A stretch of 64,000 nt of DNA from SFDP01 sp051891855. GTDB taxonomy: Bacteria; Bacillota; Clostridia; Lachnospirales; Lachnospiraceae. The stretch spans positions 17,073-81,072 of the forward strand of contig JBJFFP010000074.1 in NCBI GenBank assembly GCA_051891855.1, in the 5' to 3' direction. Positions 8,314 to 17,323 of the stretch are shown one piece after another. The notes beneath the pieces are model-generated. The model was not told the DNA's origin. It made no database searches and saw only the letters and a program-made list of their open reading frames with translations. Position 1 is the stretch's first letter; each line of letters starts with the position of its first letter. Both the position numbers and the translations under genes were made by a program.

Positions 8314-9324
8314 CTATTCCCAGGGCAAATCAGAATGCTCCAGCTTCCTGTCACGCAGCATTAAATCCTTTACCGCTTCTGCTGCCGGCTTATTATCAAA
8401 CAATACCGCATTTACCTGCTCAATAATAGGCATGGAAACCTTGTATTTTTCTGCCAGCCTTATTGCTGCTTTGGCAGAATACACTCCTTCTACCACCATT
8501 TTCACCTCTGCCATAGCTTCATCCATGGTCTTGCCCTGTCCAATCAGCATACCGGCCTTACGATTTCTTGAGTGCTTACTGGCACAGGTTACAATCAAAT
8601 CCCCTATACCGGACAAACCATTAAAGGTTTCAGCCTTTCCACCCATTGCAATCCCCAAACGGGCAATTTCCGCAATTCCTCTGGTAATCAGGGCAGCCTT
8701 TGTATTGTCTCCGTATCCTAATCCATCGGCAATTCCGGCAGCCAGAGCCACCACATTTTTCAAGGCAGCCCCCAGTTCAATTCCACATACATCAGGGCTG
8801 ATGTAAACACGGAATACCTGATTCATAAAAATACTCTGTAAATACTCTGCCGCTACCTTCTCTCTGGCACCTACCACGATTGTGGTAGGCAGTCCTCTCC
8901 CCACTTCCTCGGCGTGAGAAGGGCCGGACAAAACGGCTGTTTTAGCCTGAGGAATCTCCTCTTCAATTACCTGAGACAGGGTCATCAGCGTGGCTTCTTC
9001 AATTCCCTTTGCCACATTCACAATAATCTGTCCTTCCTTTACCACTTCCTTTAAGGAATGGGCCGTGCTTCTGACAAAGGGTGAGGGTACGGCAAGTACC
9101 AATACTTCTTTTCCTTCAGCAGCCGCTTCTAAATCTGTGGTAAACTCCATATCCTCCGGAAGCTTTACTCCCGGGAGCTTATCCACGTGCTCTCTTTTGG
9201 TTTTCAGCATTTCCACTTCGTCTTCCAGAATACTCCAGACGGTAATCTTATGGCCATTACCGTGTAAAAGCTTTGCCAGAGCTATTCCCCAGCTCCCCGC
9301 TCCCATTACTCCAATTTTAATCAT
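8314..9324 (-). CDS. gpsA: NAD(P)H-dependent glycerol-3-phosphate dehydrogenase
   Basis: At 336 residues it has the GpsA length. The Rossmann fingerprint GAGSWG is at residues 8-13; catalytic Lys falls in the GAALKNVVALAAGI region and the NGLSGIGDL motif follows. It reduces dihydroxyacetone phosphate to sn-glycerol-3-phosphate for phospholipid synthesis. Its ATG overlaps the plsY stop by 4 bases (ATGA), so the enzyme that makes glycerol-3-phosphate and the acyltransferase that uses it are translationally coupled. Confidence 0.97.
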   Translation of the reverse strand: MIKIGVMGAGSWGIALAKLLHGNGHKITVWSILEDEVEMLKTKREHVDKLPGVKLPEDMEFTTDLEAAAEGKEVLVLAVPSPFVRSTAHSLKEVVKEGQIIVNVAKGIEEATLMTLSQVIEEEIPQAKTAVLSGPSHAEEVGRGLPTTIVVGAREKVAAEYLQSIFMNQVFRVYISPDVCGIELGAALKNVVALAAGIADGLGYGDNTKAALITRGIAEIARLGIAMGGKAETFNGLSGIGDLIVTCASKHSRNRKAGMLIGQGKTMDEAMAEVKMVVEGVYSAKAAIRLAEKYKVSMPIIEQVNAVLFDNKPAAEAVKDLMLRDRKLEHSDLPWE

Positions 9325-9983
9325 GATTTTTCTTCCCCTTTAACTTTCTTAAATAAATAGGTTTTTCGTTCCGTACGCGTAAGAAGTCGTTTGATATTTT
9401 CACGATGCTTCCAGTAAGCCATCATCGTCATGAGAAAGCCGATCAGATACATTTCATTTAAGGCTGCCTGATTCATATTCCCCAAGCTTCCCTTTTGTCC
9501 CATAACCACCAGCTGAATTATAAATCCGGCATAAACCAGAAGTGAGCCCAAAGACACATAGTGGGTAAGCAGATAGGCCCCCACAAACAGAATCAGCCCC
9601 ACCAGCACAAACCAAGGATTCATGGATAGAATTAACCCTGCTGTTGCCGCTATCCCTTTTCCTCCCTTGAATCCCAAATAAAAAGGATAATTATGCCCTA
9701 AAATTGCACCTGCTGCAGTATACAGTACCAGAAGATATTCTAATTCAGGTGCATAGGGTACAATAAAGATTCTCACCACTGCAATAGCCAGAATCGTTTT
9801 TACAATATCCCCAAACAGTACAATAACCCCTGCCCTGGCACCCAATACACGAAGAGTATTGGTCGTTCCTGCATTACCGCTTCCCCTGGTGCGAATATCG
9901 ATTCCATGAAGCCTTCCATACAGGTAAGCAGTCTGAAACAGACCAAAAACGTATCCTATCAATAAACAAATAACGCGAATCAT
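9321..9983 (-). CDS. plsY: Acyl-phosphate glycerol-3-phosphate acyltransferase
   Basis: A 220-residue polytopic membrane protein with about five transmembrane helices. The PlsY motifs are visible: GSGNAGTTNTLR (residues 35-46), LGHNYPFYLGFKGGKGIA in the middle, and a HRENIKRL C-terminal motif. It transfers the acyl group from acyl phosphate, made by PlsX (encoded at 38705-39721 in this window), to glycerol-3-phosphate. It starts 2 bases after the der stop codon. Confidence 0.96.
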   Translation of the reverse strand: MIRVICLLIGYVFGLFQTAYLYGRLHGIDIRTRGSGNAGTTNTLRVLGARAGVIVLFGDIVKTILAIAVVRIFIVPYAPELEYLLVLYTAAGAILGHNYPFYLGFKGGKGIAATAGLILSMNPWFVLVGLILFVGAYLLTHYVSLGSLLVYAGFIIQLVVMGQKGSLGNMNQAALNEMYLIGFLMTMMAYWKHRENIKRLLTRTERKTYLFKKVKGEEKS

Positions 9984-9984
9984 T

Positions 9985-11325
9985 CTATTTCTGATTGTCC
10001 TTTCTCTCTCGAATAATAAATTTCAGGGGTGTTCCTCTAAAGCCAAAGGCATTTCTAATCTGATTCTCTATATATCTGGTGTAAGAAAAATGCATCAGTT
10101 CCTTATCATTTACAAAAATAACAAAGGTGGGCGGTTTTACAGAGGCCTGTGTAATATAGTACAGACGAAGCCGTTTTCCCTTATCCGAGGGTGGCTGCTG
10201 CATGGCAACCGCTTCCGCCATAATTTCATTCAGCACACCGGTGGATACTCTCAGCGTACAATTTTCAATGACTGCATCAATGGTCTCAAAAAGCTTTGGA
10301 AGCCTCTGTCCCGTAAGAGCAGAAATAAATACCATTTCGGCATAGGGCATAAAAGAAAGAGTGTCCTGAATCTTTTTGGTAAACTTATAAATGGTTTTGT
10401 CATCCTTGATAATGCTGTCCCATTTATTTACGGCAATAATCATTCCCTTACCCCGTTCATGGGCAATTCCCGCAATCTTTGCATCCTGCTCCGTCACTCC
10501 TTCACCTGCATCGATCAGAAGCACCACAACGTCTGCCCGTTCCACTGCCGTAACCGTGCGGATAATCATATAACGCTCCAGCTCTTCCTTAATCTTATTT
10601 TTACGACGAAGTCCTGCGGTATCAATAAATACATATTCTCTTCCGTTGTGAAGCACAGGGGTATCTACCGCATCCCGGGTCGTTCCGGCAATATCCGATA
10701 CGATCAACCGGTTTTCTCCCAACAGCTTATTGATCAGGGAAGACTTTCCCACATTGGGCTTTCCTACGATGGCGATTCTTGGACGATCATCCTCCTCCTC
10801 TTCTGCCTCCTCCCGGGGAAAATGAGAAATAACGATGTCCAGCATATCTCCGATACCCAGGCGGTTGGCTGCCGAAACAGGTACAGGATCACCGATACCC
10901 AGATTATAGAACTCATAGATATCCGCCATATATTTATCAAAGCTGTCCACCTTATTAACCACTAGGATTACCGGCTTCTTGGAACGCCTCAGCATATCGG
11001 CAACCTTGGAATCTGCATCCACCAGTCCCTGCTTTACATCCACCAGAAAAATAATCACATCCGCCGTTGCCATGGCAATCTCTGCCTGCTGACGCATCTG
11101 TGAAAGAATAATATCCTTACTGTCCGGCTCAATACCTCCTGTATCAATCAGGGTAAAGCTGCGGTTCAGCCAGCTTACATCCGCATAAATACGGTCTCTG
11201 GTAATGCCCGGCGTATCCTTTACAATGGCAATCTTTTCCCCCACCAGTGCATTAAATAAGGTGGATTTCCCTACATTTGGTCTTCCCACAACAGCAACGA
11301 TAGGTTTACCTTTTCCTGTACTCAT
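9985..11325 (-). CDS. der: Ribosome biogenesis GTPase Der (EngA)
   Basis: Two tandem GTPase domains: G1 motifs GRPNVGKST at residues 14-22 and GKPNVGKSS near 190, with NKVD and NKWD G4 motifs and DTGG/DTAG G3 motifs. A C-terminal KH-like domain ends in FRGTPLKFIIRERK, typical of Der. At 446 residues the length is standard. It acts in 50S subunit maturation. Its start overlaps the DUF512 stop by 4 bases. Confidence 0.97.
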   Translation of the reverse strand: MSTGKGKPIVAVVGRPNVGKSTLFNALVGEKIAIVKDTPGITRDRIYADVSWLNRSFTLIDTGGIEPDSKDIILSQMRQQAEIAMATADVIIFLVDVKQGLVDADSKVADMLRRSKKPVILVVNKVDSFDKYMADIYEFYNLGIGDPVPVSAANRLGIGDMLDIVISHFPREEAEEEEDDRPRIAIVGKPNVGKSSLINKLLGENRLIVSDIAGTTRDAVDTPVLHNGREYVFIDTAGLRRKNKIKEELERYMIIRTVTAVERADVVVLLIDAGEGVTEQDAKIAGIAHERGKGMIIAVNKWDSIIKDDKTIYKFTKKIQDTLSFMPYAEMVFISALTGQRLPKLFETIDAVIENCTLRVSTGVLNEIMAEAVAMQQPPSDKGKRLRLYYITQASVKPPTFVIFVNDKELMHFSYTRYIENQIRNAFGFRGTPLKFIIRERKDNQK

Positions 11326-12653
11326 TTCTTCATCACCTTCTCCAAAAAATCGTATCCGCTTGATTTTACAATATCTATGGGCACTTGTAAAGCGGTTTCC
11401 AGGTCTGCAAGCGTGTAATCATCCAGCAAAACCGTTTCCCCGCTTCTTAGAACATTCTCCGGAAGAAGCACTCTTGTCCCCAGTGGAAGTTCTTTCCCCT
11501 GTGCAATGATATCCGTACCCGTCATCAGCCCGCTGACGGTTATCCTTTCTCCGAAATAATCATTGCGAATGGCATGCACATGAATGGTAAGACCTTCCAC
11601 CTGCTCCATGATCCTCTGAGCCATTTCCTTAATAACAGGATAGCTGAGTCTTCCGGTTAATACTGCCAACTCCTCCTTCTTACAGAGAGGCCCATTCTTC
11701 TTTAATTCCATCAGCTTCTTATAGGCTTCTTCAAATTCGTTTTTAAATAATCTGAGCATCCCCACTCCATTATCCAGCTGCAGATAACCATCGTAGCGCT
11801 CCTGCTCTGGCAGCTCCCGGCCTGCCAGCAGATACCATTCGTCGCTGGCATGTACAAAATGAAGTCCAAATTCTTCTTCTGCCTTTTTCTGCCATTTTTC
11901 AATTAAGGTAATCACCTGCTTTGCCTCTTCAGCCGTAAAGGGTTCCAGGGGATAAAGACCCTCCCTAAACTTTGAAAGGCCTACTGGAACCACCGACACA
12001 CTTCTGAGATGAGGAAGATACCCATACAGGTCTCTGATGCTTCTTTCCAGCTCTGTTCCGTCATTGATTCCTTTACAAAGCACAATCTGTCCATTCATCT
12101 CTATTCCGGCCTCATAAAAGCGATCCACTTTTTTTAATGCATCTGCCGCAAAGCGATTGTGAAGCATCATTTTACGTAGCTCAGGATTGGTGGTCTGAAA
12201 GGAGATATTGATGGGAGCCAGATGATACTGAATTATACGCTCCACATCATCCTCCGACATATTGGTCAAGGTAATATAATTTCCCTGGAGAAAGGACAAT
12301 CGGGAATCATCATCCTTAAAATAAAGCGTTTCCCGCATTCCCGGCGGCATCTGATCAATAAAACAAAAGATACATTTATTCGTACAGGTTCTGTACTCGT
12401 CCATTAGTCCCTGCTCAAATTCCATACCCAGGTCCTCATCCGCCTCTTTATCAATTTCCAGAAGCCATTCCTCTCCATCCGGTTTACGAATCAATACCTC
12501 TACGTATTCATCCTCTGCCAGATACTGATAGTCAAAAATATCTTTAATGGGCCGATCATTAATGGCTACCAGCACATCTCCCGCCTCTATTCCCAGCTCT
12601 TCGGCTATACTTGCCGGTACAACTCTCGCTACTCTATGCTCATTTTTTTTCAT
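11322..12653 (-). CDS. DUF512 protein: PDZ-like plus radical-SAM-like Fe-S domain
   Basis: 443 residues from ATG 12653, preceded by GGAGAAG; an upstream in-frame ATG at 12761 lies beyond the promoter and is unlikely. Residues 5-40 form a PDZ-like domain (VVPASIAEELGIEAGDVLVAIN). A CX3CX2C cluster, Cys90/Cys94/Cys97 (CTNKCIFC), is the type seen in radical-SAM-like 4Fe-4S proteins, and the DUF512 domain follows. The family is conserved next to der in Clostridia; its function is unknown, though the position suggests a role linked to ribosome or envelope maintenance. It is the first gene of the minus-strand run down to the SMI1 gene. Confidence 0.87.
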   Translation of the reverse strand: MKKNEHRVARVVPASIAEELGIEAGDVLVAINDRPIKDIFDYQYLAEDEYVEVLIRKPDGEEWLLEIDKEADEDLGMEFEQGLMDEYRTCTNKCIFCFIDQMPPGMRETLYFKDDDSRLSFLQGNYITLTNMSEDDVERIIQYHLAPINISFQTTNPELRKMMLHNRFAADALKKVDRFYEAGIEMNGQIVLCKGINDGTELERSIRDLYGYLPHLRSVSVVPVGLSKFREGLYPLEPFTAEEAKQVITLIEKWQKKAEEEFGLHFVHASDEWYLLAGRELPEQERYDGYLQLDNGVGMLRLFKNEFEEAYKKLMELKKNGPLCKKEELAVLTGRLSYPVIKEMAQRIMEQVEGLTIHVHAIRNDYFGERITVSGLMTGTDIIAQGKELPLGTRVLLPENVLRSGETVLLDDYTLADLETALQVPIDIVKSSGYDFLEKVMKK

Positions 12654-12681
12654 ATTCTTCTCCAATCTATAAGACAGTTTT

Positions 12682-12710
12682 ATTGTACTGAAAAAATTGG
12701 ATTCTGTCAC
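12682..12710 (-). promoter_or_regulatory. Sigma-A promoter of the DUF512-der-plsY-gpsA run
   Basis: Minus strand GTGACA (12705-12710), 17-bp spacer, TACAAT (12682-12687). It lies 29 bases above the DUF512 start and is back to back with the plus promoter at 12718. Confidence 0.7.
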
Positions 12711-12717
12711 CTTAATC

Positions 12718-12746
12718 TTGACACTAAATAAGAGGAAGTTTATAGT
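12718..12746 (+). promoter_or_regulatory. Sigma-A promoter of the plus-strand PRPP synthetase-like gene
   Basis: TTGACA (12718-12723), 17-bp spacer, TATAGT (12741-12746). The gene starts at 12789. Only 7 bases separate this -35 box from that of the divergent promoter. Confidence 0.85.
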
Positions 12747-12788
12747 AAGAAAGGATTCCATGCGAAAACAAGATTTATGGAGGTTCCC

Positions 12789-13979
12789 ATGCCTAATTTA
12801 CAAATGTTAGAAAATAAGCTGCCCGTTGCCCCTTTGAAGCTGGTGGTAATGGACTCAGCAAAAGAACTGGGAGAGGAAATTAATGCTTACCTGGTGGAAT
12901 TTCGCAGACACTTGCAGAATACCTTTCAGAATATGCCTTCCTGGGAGGGTTATGCTGAAAATTCCTACCTGACCCAGGCTGACTGCCCCCGTTTCGGAAC
13001 AGGGGAAGCCAAAGGGATTTTTTATGAATCCATTCGGGGTAAGGATCTGTATATTCTGGTGGATATTTGCAATCACAGTATCACATATACGATTAATGGT
13101 CATATCAACCACAAATCTCCTGATGACCATTATCAGGATTTGAAACGAATTATTGCTGCTGCCACCGGAAAGGCTCATCGGATTAATGTAATCATGCCTT
13201 TCCTCTATGAAGGACGTCAGCATAAGCGTTCTAACCGCGAATCCTTGGACTGTGCCTTTATGCTGGAGGAACTCTACTCTATGGGGATCAATAACTTTAT
13301 TACCTTTGATGCTCATGACCCCAGAGTCTGTAATGCAATTCCCCTGCACAGCTTCGACAATTATATTACCCCATACCAATTTATCCGTGGTCTTTTGGAT
13401 AAGGAAAAGGATTTGATTATCGACAAGGAGCACCTGGTGGTAATCAGTCCTGATGAGGGAGCATTAAACCGAACCGTATTCTTTGCCAACGTCCTGGGGG
13501 TAAATACCGGTATGTTCTATAAACGCCGGGACTATACCACTATTGTCAATGGAAAAAATCCCATAATCGCCCATGAGTTTTTGGGAGACAGCCTAGACGG
13601 AAAGGATGTCATTATACTGGACGATATGATTTCCTCCGGGGAAAGCATGATTGATACCGCAAGACAGCTTAAGGAAATGCACGCAAACCGCGTTTTTATC
13701 TGCTGCACCTTCGGTCTGTTTACCAATGGACTTCAGGCATTTGATGAGGCATTTGAGAAAGGCTATTTTGAAAAAATACTGACTACCAATCTCAATTATC
13801 TTCCGCCCCTAATTTATGAACGTCCATACTACCTTCAGGCAAATATGAGTAAGTTTATCGCCTCCATTATTGATTTTATGAATCATGATGTCTCAATGGA
13901 AAATGTCTATACGCCTGCAGATAAAATTCATAAGGTTTTAGACCGTTACAATAAACGTCTTCCTCTGGATGAGGATTAG
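12789..13979 (+). CDS. Divergent ribose-phosphate pyrophosphokinase-like protein
   Basis: A 396-residue protein from ATG 12789, chosen because GGAGG lies 5 bases upstream. It has the two-lobed phosphoribosyltransferase fold of PRPP synthetases: ESIRGKDLYIL (about residue 80), FDAHD in place of the usual DLHA motif, and the PRPP-binding loop VIILDDMISSGESM near residue 280. It is about 80 residues longer than standard Prs (about 315), and the flexible-loop region that normally reads ARQDRK is EGRQHKRSNRES. It may be the functional Prs of this lineage or a paralogue with changed regulation. Expressed from its own divergent promoter and ended by a bidirectional terminator. Confidence 0.8.
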   Translation: MPNLQMLENKLPVAPLKLVVMDSAKELGEEINAYLVEFRRHLQNTFQNMPSWEGYAENSYLTQADCPRFGTGEAKGIFYESIRGKDLYILVDICNHSITYTINGHINHKSPDDHYQDLKRIIAAATGKAHRINVIMPFLYEGRQHKRSNRESLDCAFMLEELYSMGINNFITFDAHDPRVCNAIPLHSFDNYITPYQFIRGLLDKEKDLIIDKEHLVVISPDEGALNRTVFFANVLGVNTGMFYKRRDYTTIVNGKNPIIAHEFLGDSLDGKDVIILDDMISSGESMIDTARQLKEMHANRVFICCTFGLFTNGLQAFDEAFEKGYFEKILTTNLNYLPPLIYERPYYLQANMSKFIASIIDFMNHDVSMENVYTPADKIHKVLDRYNKRLPLDED

Positions 13980-13987
13980 CATAACAC

Positions 13988-14027
13988 AAAGCAGCAGCCA
14001 AAGTATATATTCTTCAGCTGCTGCTTT
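13988..14027. terminator. Bidirectional terminator between convergent genes
   Basis: An 11-bp perfect stem AAAGCAGCAGC/GCTGCTGCTTT (13988-13998 with 14017-14027), with T-rich sequence after it on plus (TTTATTTT). It lies between the stops of the PRPP synthetase-like gene and the histidine kinase. Confidence 0.85.
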
Positions 14028-14043
14028 ATTTTACCTTCAATCT

Positions 14044-16524
14044 TTATTGTGATACCATCACCGGAAAACGAATCATTACCTTGAATAAATCTCCGTCCAC
14101 CTGAACTTCAAATTCTCCATCCTGAATTTCAACAAGATTCTTAGCGATAGACAGTCCCAGACCGCTTCCTTGTGCTTGACGGGATTGATCTCCCTGGATA
14201 AACCGTTCTGTCAAGTCCTCCGCCTGAATCTCTAAAAACCGCTCAGAGATATTCTTTGCAGAAAACACAATCTGCCTTCGTCCGCCTTCTTCCTTTTCTT
14301 CCATTTCAATATAGACCCGTGTCCCCTGCATAGCATATTTAGCAATATTCTGGAAAAGATTTTCCAATACTCTCCATAGCTGGCTGCTGTCTGCTTCAAT
14401 GCAGGCAGGATGTTCCGTCAGCTTGGTCACAATCTGCAGATTCTTATTCTCAAATTCTTCACTAAATTCTCCCAGTGCCTGGCGAACCAGCTCTGAAAAA
14501 TCTATAGTCTCAAATTGGATGCTGATGTTTCCTGAAGAAATCTTGGATGCCTCTACCAAATCATCAATCAGCTGTTTCAGCCGCTGGGATTTATTATCCA
14601 GAACCTCCAGATACGCTTTTATTTTTTTATCCGAAGGATTTTCCCGTTTTAATAAATCCACATAGGTAATAATGGAAGTAAGGGGTGTTTTAATATCGTG
14701 AGAAACATTGGTAATCAAATCCGCTTTCAACTTCTCATCCTTCATACTGGTTTCCACCGCTTTATGGATGCCGCTGCCAATGCTGTTTACCGAATTGGCC
14801 AGTCTCAGATTCTCCCCGTGCAGATGAACCGTATTAATCCTGTACTTAACCTTTCCGTCCTTAATCATCTCTATGCCTTCGATAATCTCTTCCCTGGCCT
14901 TACTCTCCCGGTATAAATAGACACCGATTATCATATCCACCAAAAATGCACCGATTACACCCCCGATTCCTAAAAGAACCATAATCAGATTGAGCATCAG
15001 AAAAATTACATAGGGAATCCATGTACGGGAAACCAGACTACCATTATCATAGGTTTTTACAATAAAGGCCCTGCCTTCTACTCCTATTTTTCTCAGCAGT
15101 GTTGTCTTCCATAGCGCTTTAGCCTTAATTCGCCTCAATAAGCTGAAATACAGCCTTATCCCTGTCTCATTGATAAAAAAGGCAGCTAGTCCCGCTACTA
15201 CAGGCAGCCAGTGATAGCCAATGGTGCCTGCCTTATATCCGGTAATCAACTCACTCCCCAGTCCTACCAGTGCCAGCTGAGGAAGAATAACCAAAAAAAC
15301 CCATATTTCTATAGGAAAGCTGTCCTGTTTTAATATCCTCCAGGTGAGTTCACCTTCTTCATTTACCGCCCTTCCTTCCTTAAAGGTAAGGTAAAGCATA
15401 AGCAAAAGGATCAAAGAAAAGGCAACTGCACAGCAAATCCATAGGCTTCCCGTCAGAGCTGAGGCATGCTTCAGTTCCTCCCTGACCAAATAGAATTCAT
15501 CCTGTACAGGATAATCCGTATCTACCCAGAACCATACTCCCGTATTATCACCAAAGGTATAGTCATAGCTTTTCAGCATACTGCGCATCTGAGCCGCAGT
15601 AATATCCATATTGGTATTTATCTGCAGCTTATCCGGATTAAAATAAAGAAACCGGCCGCCTGATGCCTTAATTCCCGAAGTAATATCATCTACCGATTTT
15701 CCGGCAAAGCTTTCCCCGCTGTTGCTATAGTAAACCGGCCCTTTTTCTGTCTGAATCTTAAAACAGAATCGAATATTCGTATGATCGGCGGCATACTGGG
15801 TCTGCATTTTCGTATATTCTGTATAGTTGGAAAACAGGCTTTTTGCTGAAAGCTCTAAATTCTCCTTCAACTGCTCATACTCGGTTACATTAGAAGCACA
15901 TTTCATCAAATCCTTCCCGTCAACAGTTTTGTAACGGGGTACCAGAACCTCCATGGCATACCTATCGTTTTCAGTAGGAGCCAAGCCCAGGCTCTCAGCA
16001 TTTTCTTCCCCCTCAGTTGTATATATGGATACCCCCGGTATAGTTTCCCGGGTATAAACAGCCTCGTTTTGCAAAAATAACTGATTTAATTCCTCCCATG
16101 TACCGATTACCGCATTATAAGTAAATCCATAATTTCCCCATTTAATTAAATCGTCCAGATAATATTCGGCAGTAGGCTGCTCCTCTGCCAGAGCATCGGT
16201 TCGGTTGGCATAGAGAGAAATATCTACTTTTTTACGATTATCATATTGACCGTCCGTTTCCAGCTGATTACAAATTACTACATAGCGTGTAATCTGCTCC
16301 ATATTCCCTTTAAGTAAAGTCTGAAAAATTTCCTGCTCCTCAAAGGCTTTATCCTTCTCCCAGAAAGGAATACTGTAACGATAAGCTATCCCATAGGCTG
16401 TATGAATGGTCAAAAAGGAATTCATCAGAATAAAGGTTAAACTGACTGCCAGAAGAACAACCAGAATCCTTTCTGCAAACAACAAAACTTCTCTTTTTTT
16501 ACCACCCAATACTTTTTTTCTCAT
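14044..16524 (-). CDS. Large membrane sensor histidine kinase
   Basis: An 826-residue kinase. One transmembrane helix near residues 13-35 is followed by a large extracytoplasmic region of about 300 residues, then at least five more helices between about 355 and 540 (for example LTGSLWICCAVAFSLILLL). The HisKA box, VSHDIKTPLTSII, places the phosphoacceptor His near residue 613; the N box (ENLFQNIAKYA) and G2 box (GSGLGLSIAKNL) show an active HATPase domain. The extracellular part is not a family I recognise, so the signal is unknown. It is co-transcribed 26 bases after its response regulator, so the pair forms a complete two-component system. GAGGGAG precedes ATG. Confidence 0.93.
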   Translation of the reverse strand: MRKKVLGGKKREVLLFAERILVVLLAVSLTFILMNSFLTIHTAYGIAYRYSIPFWEKDKAFEEQEIFQTLLKGNMEQITRYVVICNQLETDGQYDNRKKVDISLYANRTDALAEEQPTAEYYLDDLIKWGNYGFTYNAVIGTWEELNQLFLQNEAVYTRETIPGVSIYTTEGEENAESLGLAPTENDRYAMEVLVPRYKTVDGKDLMKCASNVTEYEQLKENLELSAKSLFSNYTEYTKMQTQYAADHTNIRFCFKIQTEKGPVYYSNSGESFAGKSVDDITSGIKASGGRFLYFNPDKLQINTNMDITAAQMRSMLKSYDYTFGDNTGVWFWVDTDYPVQDEFYLVREELKHASALTGSLWICCAVAFSLILLLMLYLTFKEGRAVNEEGELTWRILKQDSFPIEIWVFLVILPQLALVGLGSELITGYKAGTIGYHWLPVVAGLAAFFINETGIRLYFSLLRRIKAKALWKTTLLRKIGVEGRAFIVKTYDNGSLVSRTWIPYVIFLMLNLIMVLLGIGGVIGAFLVDMIIGVYLYRESKAREEIIEGIEMIKDGKVKYRINTVHLHGENLRLANSVNSIGSGIHKAVETSMKDEKLKADLITNVSHDIKTPLTSIITYVDLLKRENPSDKKIKAYLEVLDNKSQRLKQLIDDLVEASKISSGNISIQFETIDFSELVRQALGEFSEEFENKNLQIVTKLTEHPACIEADSSQLWRVLENLFQNIAKYAMQGTRVYIEMEEKEEGGRRQIVFSAKNISERFLEIQAEDLTERFIQGDQSRQAQGSGLGLSIAKNLVEIQDGEFEVQVDGDLFKVMIRFPVMVSQ

Positions 16525-16549
16525 TTCTCCCTCATTCTCTGCTTTTCAG

Positions 16550-17242
16550 CTATTGTTTCTCAATTTTATATCCTACTCCCCAGACTACCTTCAAATATCT
16601 GGGTTCCTTAGGATTTATTTCAATCTTTTCCCGAATATGGCGAATATGTACAGCTACCGTATTATCTGCTCCGATGGCTTCTTCCTCCCAGATACTTTCA
16701 TAAATCTGTTGGATGGGAAATACTCTTCCCTGGTTTTTCACTAATAAAAGCAGAATATTATATTCAATGGGAGTCAGTCTTACCCCTTCCCCATCGACAG
16801 TTACCTCCTTGGTATCGTCATTGATTATTAATCCACCGGCCTGGTAGATTCGGCTGCTTTCCACTGCCATATTTCCGAACTTCGTATAACGCCTCAACTG
16901 AGACTTTACTCTGGCAACCAATTCCAAAGGATTAAAGGGCTTGGTAATATAGTCATCTGCTCCGATATTCAGCCCCAGAATCTTATCTGCATCCTGTGAT
17001 TTTGCAGAAAGAAAAATAATGGGAATGCTGCTTTTTTCCCGTATTTTCATCGTTGCACGAATGCCATCCATTCCAGGCATCATAATATCCATAATCAGCA
17101 GGTGAATTTCCTGATTCTTCATCGCCTCCAGAGCCTGTTCACCGCTGTAAGCCTTAACCACCTGATAGCCTTCCTGCATTAGATAGATTTCAATGGCATC
17201 TACAATTTCTTTTTCATCATCACATACAAGTATTCTATTCAT
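16550..17242 (-). CDS. OmpR/PhoB-family response regulator
   Basis: At 230 residues it has a receiver domain (acidic pair DD near residues 8-9, phosphoacceptor Asp near 51 in LLIMDIMMPGMDG, Lys in the TKPFNP motif) and a winged-helix DNA-binding domain (LTPIEYNILLLLVKNQGRVF to the WGVGYKIE C-terminus). It pairs with the kinase directly downstream. The regulon is not evident from neighbours; no transporter or envelope gene is adjacent. Confidence 0.95.
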   Translation of the reverse strand: MNRILVCDDEKEIVDAIEIYLMQEGYQVVKAYSGEQALEAMKNQEIHLLIMDIMMPGMDGIRATMKIREKSSIPIIFLSAKSQDADKILGLNIGADDYITKPFNPLELVARVKSQLRRYTKFGNMAVESSRIYQAGGLIINDDTKEVTVDGEGVRLTPIEYNILLLLVKNQGRVFPIQQIYESIWEEEAIGADNTVAVHIRHIREKIEINPKEPRYLKVVWGVGYKIEKQ

Positions 17243-17323
17243 TTTCCCTCTTCTTCTGCCGCTTCAGCAGCTAATACTCTATTATCCTATCCTGACTTCA
17301 TTAAGAGAAAGCAATCGAAATTA

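Noticed and set aside
10090..10965. 291-residue open frame on plus opposite der
   Set aside because: Shadow of the intact der gene; composition is not protein-like and there is no ribosome binding site.
12654..12761. N-terminal extension of the DUF512 protein to 12761
   Set aside because: The extra codons overlap the predicted promoter and lack a ribosome binding site; GGAGAAG sits before ATG 12653.
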